From Piscinibacter gummiphilus (GTDB lineage: Bacteria > Pseudomonadota > Gammaproteobacteria > Burkholderiales > Burkholderiaceae_C), in assembly GCF_032681285.1 (NCBI RefSeq), contig NZ_CP136336.1, positions 2,901,001-2,965,000 of the forward strand: DNA of 64,000 bases. The letters are read 5' to 3'. Shown piece after piece: positions 12,916-20,110 of the stretch. How positions within the stretch are numbered: the stretch's first letter is position 1; the number at the start of each line of letters is the position of its first letter. The position numbers and the translations under genes were made by a program. The notes under the pieces were generated by a model. The model was not told where the DNA came from. It did not search any database and saw nothing but the letters and a program-made list of their open reading frames with translations.

Positions 12916-13548
12916 TCAACCCGCCGGCGCGAGGTGCCCCGTGAACCAGTCGCTCGCCAGCTGCGCCACCACGTCGAGCGTGCCGGCTTCGAGGAAATGG
13001 TGTGTCGCACGCGGCACCACATCGATGCGCTTCTCGCAGCGCATGCGCGTGAACGCTTGGCGGTTGATCTCGACGATCTCGGGGTCGCCCGCCGCGACCA
13101 CCAGCAGCGTGGGAAGGCGCACGTCGCCCAGCACGTCGCTGGCGAGGTCGAGGCGCCCGCTGCGCGACACCAGCGCACGGATGCCACGCGGCCGGCACGC
13201 GGCCGATCGCAACATCGCCGCGGCGCCGCTGTCGGAGCCGAAGAGAAGGAGCGGCAGGTCGCGCACCGACGTGGGCAGCAGGTCGAGCGCATGGTCGAGC
13301 CGCTGCGCGAGCAGCTCGCTGTCGTTCAGGCGTTCGGCGTCGTCAGCTTCCTCGGGGGCGAGCAGGTCGAGGTCGAGCGTGGAGAAACCGCGCGCCTGCA
13401 GACGCAGCAGCACCGATTGCAGGCGCCTGGAGGTGTTCGCACCGCCGTGGGGGTGCACGCACACGATGAGCCCCTGCGCACCGCTGACCTGGCAAAGGTC
13501 GGCGGGTGCGAGCGAGGCGCCGAGTTGGACGATGGTGTGCTCCAGCAT
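12916..13548 (-). CDS. Alpha/beta hydrolase of the dienelactone-hydrolase-like family, with altered nucleophile elbow
   Basis: 210 aa from the ATG at 13548, 7 bases past the stop of a 40-codon gene. The fold is recognisable: HPHGGANTSR oxyanion region, nucleophile elbow FGSDSGAAAM, then LVSRSGRLDLA, PTLLVVAAGDPE (acid) and ATHHFLE (His). These proteins, often fused to or found beside phosphoribosyltransferases, normally read G-A-S-T-G at the elbow. Here the middle residue is Asp (D106), so the usual Ser nucleophile is missing. It may use Asp, use the neighbouring Ser, or be inactive. The substrate is unknown; neighbours suggest a stress-related locus. Confidence 0.8.
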   Translation of the reverse strand: MLEHTIVQLGASLAPADLCQVSGAQGLIVCVHPHGGANTSRRLQSVLLRLQARGFSTLDLDLLAPEEADDAERLNDSELLAQRLDHALDLLPTSVRDLPLLLFGSDSGAAAMLRSAACRPRGIRALVSRSGRLDLASDVLGDVRLPTLLVVAAGDPEIVEINRQAFTRMRCEKRIDVVPRATHHFLEAGTLDVVAQLASDWFTGHLAPAG

Positions 13549-13555
13549 GAGGCCC

Positions 13556-13678
13556 CTATCGTCGGCGCGCGGGCTCGTCGGAGGTTTGCGCCTCCGCAAG
13601 GTCTTGCAGGCCGGCGTTCGTGGCCTCCGCGGACAAGGCCCACGTCTTGTCCAGCGTCATGACGTGCGGAATGTGCAT
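13556..13678 (-). CDS. Very short gene, 40 aa, upstream of the hydrolase
   Basis: ATG at 13678 with a strong ribosome-binding site GGAAGGA (13686-13692 on the minus strand) at 7-base spacing. It runs 40 codons to a TAG at 13556-13558, whose TAGGGG also provides the purine-rich site for the hydrolase ATG 8 bases on. The peptide starts MHIPHVMTLDKTW, is hydrophilic, ends in PARRR, and has no membrane segment. Function unknown; it could be a real small protein or a leader that couples translation into the hydrolase. Confidence 0.6.
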   Translation of the reverse strand: MHIPHVMTLDKTWALSAEATNAGLQDLAEAQTSDEPARRR

Positions 13679-13773
13679 GAATGGTTCCTTCCAGTTCAGA
13701 GGGTGATCAGGCGGCCGGCATCGGCGGCCGATGGTCTTTGCCGTGCTTCTATGGCATTAGCCCGCCGAGCCAT

Positions 13774-14274
13774 TCAGGGGAAGTTGCTGCGGGCCTTGAC
13801 GCGCGCGGCGGTGAGCGAACTCGGCGCATCGAGGTGCGCACCGTCATGCACGCCCACACCGAGCCGGTCGACCAGCTCGCCGCCGAGCCATGCGGTGATG
13901 AGCGAGAGGAAGGCACCACCGAACGAGAGCACGTGCGCCAGGATCTGCGGTACCTCGGGCGCATCGCGCCGCAACGCCCAGCTGCCGGCAAACAGCGCCA
14001 GCACGATGACGTTGCCGACCGCATGCAAGGCCCCCACCGACTTCGCGCGGGTGCCCTGAGGGATGGCCATCCAGTCGATCGTGCCGAATGGCGCGGCCAC
14101 GAGGCCGGCGATCAGTCCACCCGCGATCAGGTAGTGCGCAACGACGGCCATCACCGGACTGTCGAGCACCCGGTGCAGCACATCGAAGGCGACAGAGGCG
14201 CCGAGCAGGCCGAGCGGGAACACCACCAGCATCTGGTGGATCGGGTGTCCGAAAAGACGGGCTTTGCTTTCCAT
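13774..14274 (-). CDS. DUF2231 membrane protein
   Basis: 166 aa from the ATG at 14274, preceded by AAAGGA at good spacing. Four transmembrane helices are visible: ~12-32, ~38-58 (with FGTIDW just after), ~72-92 and ~105-128. The N-terminal HPIHQMLVVFPLGLLG is the DUF2231 signature. Function of the family is not established; members often lie in stress-related or haem/cytochrome-like contexts, and paired His residues have been taken as possible cofactor ligands. It sits in a same-strand run with the 33-codon gene above and the 40-codon gene and hydrolase below. Confidence 0.85.
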   Translation of the reverse strand: MESKARLFGHPIHQMLVVFPLGLLGASVAFDVLHRVLDSPVMAVVAHYLIAGGLIAGLVAAPFGTIDWMAIPQGTRAKSVGALHAVGNVIVLALFAGSWALRRDAPEVPQILAHVLSFGGAFLSLITAWLGGELVDRLGVGVHDGAHLDAPSSLTAARVKARSNFP

Positions 14275-14342
14275 GGTCAATTCCTTTCAGTGGCGATGCG
14301 CCGATGCGCGAGATGCCGCAATTTCTTCATCTTCCCGGGTGC

Positions 14343-14444
14343 TCAGCCGGCACCCAGGCTATTGGCCACGGCGGCCAGCAGGAAGAAGGCACTCATGAGG
14401 AAGAAGGCTGCCGCCTGGCCATGAACTGTTCCGATGCGTTTCAA
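14343..14444 (-). CDS. Predicted 33-aa single-pass membrane peptide (TTG start)
   Basis: TTG at 14442-14444 is preceded by AGGAG (14452-14456) at 7-base spacing, a near-ideal ribosome-binding site. The peptide has a basic start (MKRIGTVHG) and one hydrophobic helix (QAAAFFLMSAFFLLAAVANS) and ends with a TGA. It lies directly upstream of the DUF2231 gene in the same direction. Too short for family assignment. Small single-helix proteins of this kind commonly tune larger membrane proteins, so DUF2231 is the obvious candidate partner, but that is inference. Confidence 0.45.
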   Translation of the reverse strand: MKRIGTVHGQAAAFFLMSAFFLLAAVANSLGAG

Positions 14445-14584
14445 GGTGGGTCTCCTACAAGTTCCGTGATACGAAAGCCCGGCAAGCCGTGTGCACACGC
14501 AACACGCAAAAGCCGCGCACCCGGCACGGCAGTTGCCGGATGGAAGCACCGGAATCTTTCCGGCATCACTGAAGGAGATCGCAA

Positions 14585-14794
14585 ATGACTCAACAGAACC
14601 GGGACCAGCAAGACCAGGCCAATCAAGCCAACCAGCAAGGCCAGCAAGGCGGCGGCAGCCGCAGTGGCCAGCAGCAGCAACAAGGTGGCCAAGGCGGTCA
14701 GCAGCAAGGCGGCCAGCCACGGCGCCAGGAAGGTGGCCAGCAAGGCAACCAGGCCGACCGCGACCAGGACCGCCAGCGCGACCAGGAGCGCTGA
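14585..14794 (+). CDS. Gln/Gly-rich intrinsically disordered protein, 69 aa
   Basis: ATG preceded by GAAGGAGATCGCAA, an excellent ribosome-binding site. Nearly the whole protein consists of Q, G, R, N and D in short repeats (NQANQQGQQGGG, GGQQQGGQ), with no hydrophobic core, no Cys and no signal. Such composition is typical of hydrophilin/LEA-like or stress-granule-like proteins, which protect other proteins on drying or osmotic stress. The repeats are also visible as GGCCAGCAAGGC units in the DNA. It is divergent from the small-membrane-protein group at 13.6-14.4 kb. The function is inferred from composition only. Confidence 0.75.
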   Translation: MTQQNRDQQDQANQANQQGQQGGGSRSGQQQQQGGQGGQQQGGQPRRQEGGQQGNQADRDQDRQRDQER

Positions 14795-14945
14795 AACCGG
14801 AACGCGCGTTCCCTCGACGGTCGACCCGCGTTGACCCGAGGCCCGCGCAGCGTCCGCCCTTCACGGGGCGGGCGCATCTGTGCGTCTGCACCCTGGGTTG
14901 GCACCGCGCCGACTGAGGGCATGGCAGGTGGTCAACAATGCGCGC

Positions 14946-16184
14946 ATGACCACGCCACCTCGACTCTCCGTTCCGAAGAACAAGCTCAAGTTCGTCCTGC
15001 TCGAAGGCATCCACCCCTCGGCGGTAGACCTCATCAAGCGCGACGGCTACTCCGAGGTCGTGACCTCGCCCAAGGCCCTGGCCGGCGAAGCGTTGCGCGA
15101 GGTGCTGGCCGATGCGCACTTTCTCGGCATCCGCTCGCGCACGCAGCTCACCGCCGAGGTGCTGCGCGCCGCGCCCAAGCTCACCGCGGTGGGCGCCTTC
15201 TGCATCGGCACCAACCAGATCGACCTGCCGGCGGCAATGCAGCTGGGCATCCCGGTCTTCAACGCGCCGTTCTCCAACACGCGCAGCGTGGCCGAGCTGG
15301 TGCTGGCCGAGATCATCATGCTGATGCGCGGCATTCCGCAGAAGAATGCCCTGCTCCACCGCAATGGCTGGTCGAAGAGTGCCGAAGGTTCGTTCGAGGT
15401 GCGCGGCAAGACGCTCGGCATCGTGGGCTACGGCCACATCGGCACCCAGATCGGCGTGCTGGCCGAACAGCTTGGCATGGTGGTGGTGTTCCACGACATC
15501 GAATCGAAGCTCACGCTCGGCAACGCGCGCCAGCTCGCCAGCCTCGACGAGGTGCTGACGCGCTCCGACGTGGTCACGCTTCACCTGCCCGAGCTGCCCT
15601 CCACCAAGGGCCTGATGGGGCGCGCGCAGATCCAGGCCATGAAGCCCGGCGCACACCTCATCAATGCCTCGCGTGGCACGGTGGTCGACATCGACGCGCT
15701 CACCGAAGCGCTGGAGAGCGGCCACCTGGGCGGTGCCGCGATCGACGTCTTCCCGGTCGAGCCGCAGGGCAACGATTCGGCATTCGAATCGCCGCTCACC
15801 CGCTTCGACAACGTGATTCTCACGCCGCACATCGGCGGCTCCACGCTCGAAGCCCAGGCCAACATCGGCCGCGAGGTGGCCGACAAGCTCATCCGCTACA
15901 GCAACAACGGCTCCACCACCTCGGCGGTCAACTTCCCCGAGGTGGCGCTGCCCGAGCACACGGGCAGCAGCCGGCTGCTGCACATCCACCGCAACGTGCC
16001 GGGCGTGATGGCGCGCGTGAACGAGCGGCTCTCCAAGGCTGGCGTCAACATCGCGGCGCAGTACCTCAGCACGCGTGAAGACGTGGGCTATGTCGTGATC
16101 GACGTGGACAGCGGCTCCCCCGAGGTGGCGATGGCCGACCTGTGCAGCCTGCCCGACACGATCCGCTGCCGCATCCTGTATTGA
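14946..16184 (+). CDS. serA: D-3-phosphoglycerate dehydrogenase
   Basis: 412 aa, close to the E. coli SerA length. It oxidises 3-phosphoglycerate to 3-phosphohydroxypyruvate, the first step of serine synthesis. NAD-binding motif GIVGYGHIGTQIG lies near 160; catalytic Arg is in INASRGTVVD, Glu in the FPVEPQG region, and His in LTPHIGGSTLEAQ. The C-terminal ~75 residues form an ACT domain (HIHRNVPGVMARVNE) that in this SerA type binds L-serine for feedback inhibition. I chose the ATG at 14946; in-frame codons run further upstream but lack homology. The stop codon lies inside the first copy of a tandem repeat. Confidence 0.93.
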   Translation: MTTPPRLSVPKNKLKFVLLEGIHPSAVDLIKRDGYSEVVTSPKALAGEALREVLADAHFLGIRSRTQLTAEVLRAAPKLTAVGAFCIGTNQIDLPAAMQLGIPVFNAPFSNTRSVAELVLAEIIMLMRGIPQKNALLHRNGWSKSAEGSFEVRGKTLGIVGYGHIGTQIGVLAEQLGMVVVFHDIESKLTLGNARQLASLDEVLTRSDVVTLHLPELPSTKGLMGRAQIQAMKPGAHLINASRGTVVDIDALTEALESGHLGGAAIDVFPVEPQGNDSAFESPLTRFDNVILTPHIGGSTLEAQANIGREVADKLIRYSNNGSTTSAVNFPEVALPEHTGSSRLLHIHRNVPGVMARVNERLSKAGVNIAAQYLSTREDVGYVVIDVDSGSPEVAMADLCSLPDTIRCRILY

Positions 16185-16254
16185 TCTGGATCGCTGCCGC
16201 GCAGGGCGCGACAGCGGGTTGATCTGGATCGCTGCCGCGCAGGGCGCGACAGCG
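16181..16254. repeat. Two tandem 36-bp repeats, each containing a hairpin
   Basis: Identical 36-base copies occupy 16181-16216 and 16219-16254, separated by GG. Each starts TTGATCTGGAT and holds an imperfect inverted repeat, CGCTGCCGCGC-AGG-GCGCGACAGCG: two 5-bp stems around one mismatch and a 3-base loop. The first copy includes the serA stop codon. It could be a doubled terminator without a U-tract, a REP-like element, or a recent local duplication. The flanking TetR gene begins 38 bases after the second copy. Confidence 0.8.
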
Positions 16255-16291
16255 ATATGCTCTCGGCCGCCCCCACGACCGAGAAAACAGA

Positions 16292-16963
16292 GTGTCCACC
16301 GCTGCCGCCCCCCGTGCCCGCCGCATGGCCCCCGAAGAGCGCCGCGAGCAGCTGCTCGACAGCGCCGTGGCCTACGTCCTCGAACGAGGACTCTCCGATT
16401 TCTCGCTCGAGAAGGTGGCCGCGATCGCAGGCGTGAGTGTGCCGCTGATCTACAAATACTTCCCGAAGCGGGAAGACATCCTGAAGGCCGTGCTCGAGCG
16501 CGAGTACCAGTACCTCGGCGCCCGCAAGCTCTCGGCCCTGCCGGCCGACACGCCGCTCGAGCCGCTGATCCGCAACTCGCAGAAGCACGGCTTCGAATAT
16601 CTCTATGAACGCGGCCCGATCATCCGGCTGCTGGCGGCCGACCGTGCCGTCTTCGACCTCGTGCGCCGCCGCGGCAAGGACGAGCGCTCCGCCATCACCG
16701 AGCACTTCATCGACCGCATCGTCGAGACCTATGGCGTGCCGCGCCAGGTGGCGCTGGTGTGCTCGATCCTCGTGGTCAATGCGCCCATCCTCTCGGGCCG
16801 GGCCCTGAAACGCGCCGGCGTGACCGCCGAGGAAGCCGCCAACATCTGGACCGACTTCGCCCTCGGCGGATGGGAAGGCCTGCAAAAGCGCTTCGAGGCG
16901 AAGCGTGCGCCCGAAGAAGCCGCGCCCAAACGAAAAAGCAAGGCCACCAAGGCCAAGGCCTGA
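16292..16963 (+). CDS. TetR-family transcriptional regulator
   Basis: 223 aa with GTG start; an internal ATG at 16325 is possible. The N-terminal helix-turn-helix reads LEKVAAIAGVSVPLIYKYFPKREDIL (~45-65), a classic TetR pattern. The C-terminal ligand domain is helical and ends in a Lys-rich tail (KRKSKATKAKA). It is followed in the same direction by a flavin reductase and an ABC binding protein, and the site at 16995-17015 between it and the flavin reductase resembles the 21-bp palindrome at 27540. It is the most likely regulator of both promoters. Ligand unknown. Confidence 0.88.
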   Translation: MSTAAAPRARRMAPEERREQLLDSAVAYVLERGLSDFSLEKVAAIAGVSVPLIYKYFPKREDILKAVLEREYQYLGARKLSALPADTPLEPLIRNSQKHGFEYLYERGPIIRLLAADRAVFDLVRRRGKDERSAITEHFIDRIVETYGVPRQVALVCSILVVNAPILSGRALKRAGVTAEEAANIWTDFALGGWEGLQKRFEAKRAPEEAAPKRKSKATKAKA

Positions 16964-16994
16964 GCGCGCTTCAGGGCTTCTGCTGACGCCTCGT

Positions 16995-17015
16995 TAGTAG
17001 AACCAATCTATATTA
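16995..17015 (+). promoter_or_regulatory. Promoter/operator of the flavin reductase gene
   Basis: A 21-base segment starting TAGTAGA and ending CTATATTA overlaps a good -10 hexamer TATATT (17009-17014). It matches 15 of 21 positions with the perfect palindrome at 27540-27560, including the whole left half TAGTAGA. The predicted +1 is ~17021 and the ATG is at 17022, with no Shine-Dalgarno, so the message is probably leaderless. A repressor bound here would cover the -10. Confidence 0.55.
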
Positions 17016-17021
17016 ACGGGC

Positions 17022-17501
17022 ATGTTCAGCCCGCAAGACTTTCGTTCGGCGCTCGGCCATTTCGCCACCGGCGTCACCGTCGTCACCTGCCGCGATGCGG
17101 AGTTCGGCCTCGTCGGGCTCACCGCAAGCTCCTTCAACTCGGTGTCGCTCGCGCCGCCGCTCGTGTTGTGGAGCCTGGCGCACACCGCCTCGTCGAGCCC
17201 CATGCTCAAGCGCGGCACGCACTACGCCATCAACGTGCTCGCGGCCGATCAGCAGTGCCTGGCAGAACGTTTCGCTCGCAAGAACGTCGACCGCTTCGCG
17301 GGCATTCCCTGGCGCACAGGGATTTGCGGCGCCCCTATCCTCGACGGCGTGGCAGCGGTCTTCGAGTGCTTCAACCGGAGTCGATACGAAGAAGGCGACC
17401 ACACCATCTTCGTCGGCGAGGTCGAGCGCTGCGAGCGCCGCGACGATGCCGAACCCCTCGTCTTTCATGCGGGCCGCTTCTGCACTGCGCTGGCGCGCTG
17501 A
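17022..17501 (+). CDS. Flavin reductase (FMN-binding split barrel)
   Basis: 159 aa, the full length of the flavin_reductase/HpaC-like family. The N-terminal FRSALGHFATGVTVVT, GLTASSFNSVSLAPPLVLW and NVLAADQ motifs bind FMN/FAD; HTIFVGEVERCE lies near the C-terminus. Enzymes of this class use NAD(P)H to make free reduced flavin for a partner monooxygenase. No monooxygenase is adjacent, so the partner lies elsewhere. Upstream is a TetR gene, downstream an ABC binding protein; the predicted transcript has no leader. Confidence 0.88.
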   Translation: MFSPQDFRSALGHFATGVTVVTCRDAEFGLVGLTASSFNSVSLAPPLVLWSLAHTASSSPMLKRGTHYAINVLAADQQCLAERFARKNVDRFAGIPWRTGICGAPILDGVAAVFECFNRSRYEEGDHTIFVGEVERCERRDDAEPLVFHAGRFCTALAR

Positions 17502-17514
17502 TCCGTTGACCTCC

Positions 17515-19248
17515 ATGCCTGATCGCTCCATGACGAACTCGACTTCCATCCCCTCGCGGCGCCGTGCGTTTGTCGCGGCAGCCCTGCTGTCTGTCGCGCC
17601 CGTGTGCGCGCTCGCGCAGGGCACCGCCGCCGAACCACCGCAGTACGGCGGCGGGCTCAACATCGGCACGCTGATGTACACGCTCAACGCCGGCTCGTTC
17701 GACCCGGCCGACTGGTCGTGGAAGCTCAACAACGACGTGGGCCTCGCCTACGAGCAGCTCATCGCGGCCGACCTGTCGAAAGCCAAGGGTGCCCACGGCG
17801 GCCCGCACCGTTTCATCTCCGATGCCTGGCTGCCGCACGACGGCATGCGCGGCGAGCTGGCCGAGAGCTGGAAGATGCTCGACAACCCGCTGCGCGTGGA
17901 GTTCACGCTCCGCAAGGGCGTGATGTTCCCGGCCAAGCCCGGTGTGATGGAAGCGCGCGAGCTCACCGCCGAAGACGTGGTGTTCAGCTTCAACCGCCTC
18001 AACACCAGCCCGAAGAAGATCCCCGGCTACTTCGACCACGTGGCCAAGGTCGAGGCCACGGGCAAGCACACCGTCGTCTTCACCTTCAAGAACTACAACT
18101 CCGAGTGGGACTACCGCTTCGGCTGGGGCTACTACTCCGCCATCGTGCCCAAGGAGGTGGTCGCCGCCGGCGCCAACAACTGGAAGAACGTGAACGGCAC
18201 CGGCCCCTTCATGCTCACCGACTACATCCAGGGCAACTCGTCGACCTTCACCAAGAACCCCAACTACTGGGACAAGGAAAAGATCGGTGGCAAGGAGCAC
18301 AAGCTGCCCTTCGTCGACAAGATCAGCTACCGCGTCATCAAGGAAGAAGCCACTGCCCTCACCGCGCTTCGCACCGGCAAGCTCGACGTGCTCGAGCTCG
18401 TGAGCTGGTCGGCCATCGATGAGCTGAAGAAGACCGCGCCCAAGCTCAAGACAGCGCGCTGGCTCGGCATCTCGGGCACGGTGATCGGCATGCGCGTCGA
18501 CACCAAGCCGCTCGACGACGTGCGCGTGCGGCGCGCACTCAACATGGCCATCGACAAGCAGGCCATCATCAAGGGCTACTACGGCGGCAATGCCGAGATG
18601 TTCGTGCACCCGCAGCACCCCGACTACACCGGCTACTACGAGCCGCTGTCGGCCATGCCGGCGTCGATCCAGGAGCTGTACACCTACAACCCCAAGAAGG
18701 CCAAGGAGCTGCTGACGCAGGCCGGCTACCCCAATGGCTTCGAGTTCAAGGTGCAGGTCAGCGGGAACACGCAGAACCACGACCTCGTGACGCTGGTCTC
18801 GGCCTACCTCGAAAAGGTGGGGGTGAAGGTCAAGCTCGTGATCACCGAGCCGGGCGCGATGCAGAAGGCGCTCTTCACCGGCACCAACGAGCCCGGCTTC
18901 TATTTCGTCAACACCATCACCAACCCGACCACATCGCTGCGCAAGAACTTCACCAGCAAGGCGACCTTCAACCCCTCGCGCTGGAAAGACCCGAACTTCG
19001 ACAAGAAGATGGAAGAGATCGTCGCCGAACCCGACGAGAAGATCCGCCAGGTGAAGGTCAGGCTGTTGACGCGCGAGATCCTCGATCAGGCGCCCTACAT
19101 CTGGCTGCCCACGCCCTATGTCTACACCGCCTGGTGGCCGTGGGTGAAGAACTACGGCGGCGAGCTGCGTGCGGGTGCCGAGCGGCCCGGCCCGATCCAC
19201 AGCCGCATGTGGGTGGACCAGGCGCTCAAGAAGAAGATGGGCTACTGA
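17515..19248 (+). CDS. ABC transporter periplasmic binding protein, peptide/nickel type (SBP_bac_5)
   Basis: 577 aa with start at 17515 (or 17530; neither has a clear ribosome-binding site). A signal peptide with a twin-arginine-like stretch (SRRRAFVAAALLS) ends near ALAQ. The mature protein follows the family-5 pattern: ELAESWKMLDNPLRVEFTLRKGV, LTAEDVVFSFNRL, NGTGPFMLTDY, RVRRALNMAIDKQAII and KAKELLTQAGYPNGF. Such proteins deliver oligopeptides, opines or other solutes to an inner-membrane ABC complex. No permease or ATPase gene is nearby, so it is an orphan component. It follows the flavin reductase by 13 bases and converges on the Spy-like gene with a 7-base overlap. Confidence 0.88.
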   Translation: MPDRSMTNSTSIPSRRRAFVAAALLSVAPVCALAQGTAAEPPQYGGGLNIGTLMYTLNAGSFDPADWSWKLNNDVGLAYEQLIAADLSKAKGAHGGPHRFISDAWLPHDGMRGELAESWKMLDNPLRVEFTLRKGVMFPAKPGVMEARELTAEDVVFSFNRLNTSPKKIPGYFDHVAKVEATGKHTVVFTFKNYNSEWDYRFGWGYYSAIVPKEVVAAGANNWKNVNGTGPFMLTDYIQGNSSTFTKNPNYWDKEKIGGKEHKLPFVDKISYRVIKEEATALTALRTGKLDVLELVSWSAIDELKKTAPKLKTARWLGISGTVIGMRVDTKPLDDVRVRRALNMAIDKQAIIKGYYGGNAEMFVHPQHPDYTGYYEPLSAMPASIQELYTYNPKKAKELLTQAGYPNGFEFKVQVSGNTQNHDLVTLVSAYLEKVGVKVKLVITEPGAMQKALFTGTNEPGFYFVNTITNPTTSLRKNFTSKATFNPSRWKDPNFDKKMEEIVAEPDEKIRQVKVRLLTREILDQAPYIWLPTPYVYTAWWPWVKNYGGELRAGAERPGPIHSRMWVDQALKKKMGY

Positions 19249-19793
19249 CGGGTGTAGCCGCGCAGCTGGTTGTAGGCCACAACCTGCTCCTGAGAAAGCA
19301 GCGCCTTCGTCTGCAGGTGCGCGACCAGATGCACGGCGCGCAGCTGGCCCTGGAGTTCGCCGATGCGCGCCGCCGATTCGCGCACCAGCGCCTCATCGGC
19401 CGCACCCGAGGCGAAGGCGCGGTCCAACCGGGATTCGGCCTCGACCACCTGGCGCCCGAGCGATTGCGCCTGCTCGCGCATCGCGGCGGTGATGCGCTCC
19501 AGCTGCGCCGCCTGAGGCGGGGTGACCTTCAACGGCTCGCGCAACTGCAGCACGTGCAGCGGCCCGGGCACGCCGTTGAGTTCGGCCGGCAGCGACGCTC
19601 CCATGCCCCTGCCCTCGTGCAGATCGGCGATCTGCTCGCTGGAGAGCGCCTTGATCGCGCGGCTTTCCATGCCGCTGTAGCCACTGTGGGTGTGTGATTT
19701 GGGGTTGTGCTCGGCGTGCACCGGCGTCATGGCGCCTGCCATGCCCCCGGACACCACGCCAACGACGAGCAAGGCCAGCAGGAATGAACGCAT
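19242..19793 (-). CDS. Periplasmic Spy/CpxP-like protein of the copper cluster
   Basis: 183 aa from the ATG at 19793, which follows a strong AAGGAG. A signal peptide (SFLLALLVVGVVSGGMAGAM) is followed by a His-containing start (HAEHNPKSHTHSG) and a long helical region (TPPQAAQLERITAAMREQAQ and on) that resembles the helical hairpins of the Spy/CpxP/ZraP group of periplasmic metal-stress chaperones. It is the last gene of the copper cluster, 27 bases after the CusF-like gene. Likely role: binding metal or metal-damaged proteins in the periplasm. The family assignment is by pattern and context. Confidence 0.7.
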   Translation of the reverse strand: MRSFLLALLVVGVVSGGMAGAMTPVHAEHNPKSHTHSGYSGMESRAIKALSSEQIADLHEGRGMGASLPAELNGVPGPLHVLQLREPLKVTPPQAAQLERITAAMREQAQSLGRQVVEAESRLDRAFASGAADEALVRESAARIGELQGQLRAVHLVAHLQTKALLSQEQVVAYNQLRGYTRQ

Positions 19794-19819
19794 GGTGGTC
19801 TCCTTGGAACGGATGCAGC

Positions 19820-20110
19820 TCATTTGGCCGCCTGGATCGACGTGACGGTGAAGGCGCCGTTCACCTTGTCGGCGGTGAACTTCACCTTGTCGCCCTGTTT
19901 CACGGCGTCGAGCAGCTTGGCATCCGAGACGCGGAAGACCATGGTCATGCCCTCCATCTCGAGGTTGGGAATCGGCCCGTGCTTGAGCGTGATCTTTCCC
20001 TGCTCCTTGTCGATCTTGCGCACCTCGCCATTCACGAGCGGCGCGGACTGGGCGAAGGCGGATGCGGAGAACGCCACGGCGATCGTGGCCACGAAAGATG
20101 CGAGTTTCAT
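19820..20110 (-). CDS. CusF-like periplasmic copper-binding protein
   Basis: 96 aa with a signal peptide ending AFAQ, then a small OB-fold. The metal motif is KHGPIPNLEMEGMTMVF: H44, M55 and M57 match the Cu(I)/Ag(I) ligands of CusF. The Trp that caps the metal in E. coli CusF is replaced by Met (M52), giving a possible His-Met3 site. The start overlaps the cupredoxin stop by 4 bases. No CusA/CusB exporter is present, so it probably acts as a periplasmic copper carrier or buffer for the oxidase and cupredoxin. Confidence 0.88.
   Translation of the reverse strand: MKLASFVATIAVAFSASAFAQSAPLVNGEVRKIDKEQGKITLKHGPIPNLEMEGMTMVFRVSDAKLLDAVKQGDKVKFTADKVNGAFTVTSIQAAK

Noticed and set aside
16181..16254. 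CRISPR-like direct repeats
   Set aside because: Only two copies, separated by 2 bases, with no spacers and no cas genes.
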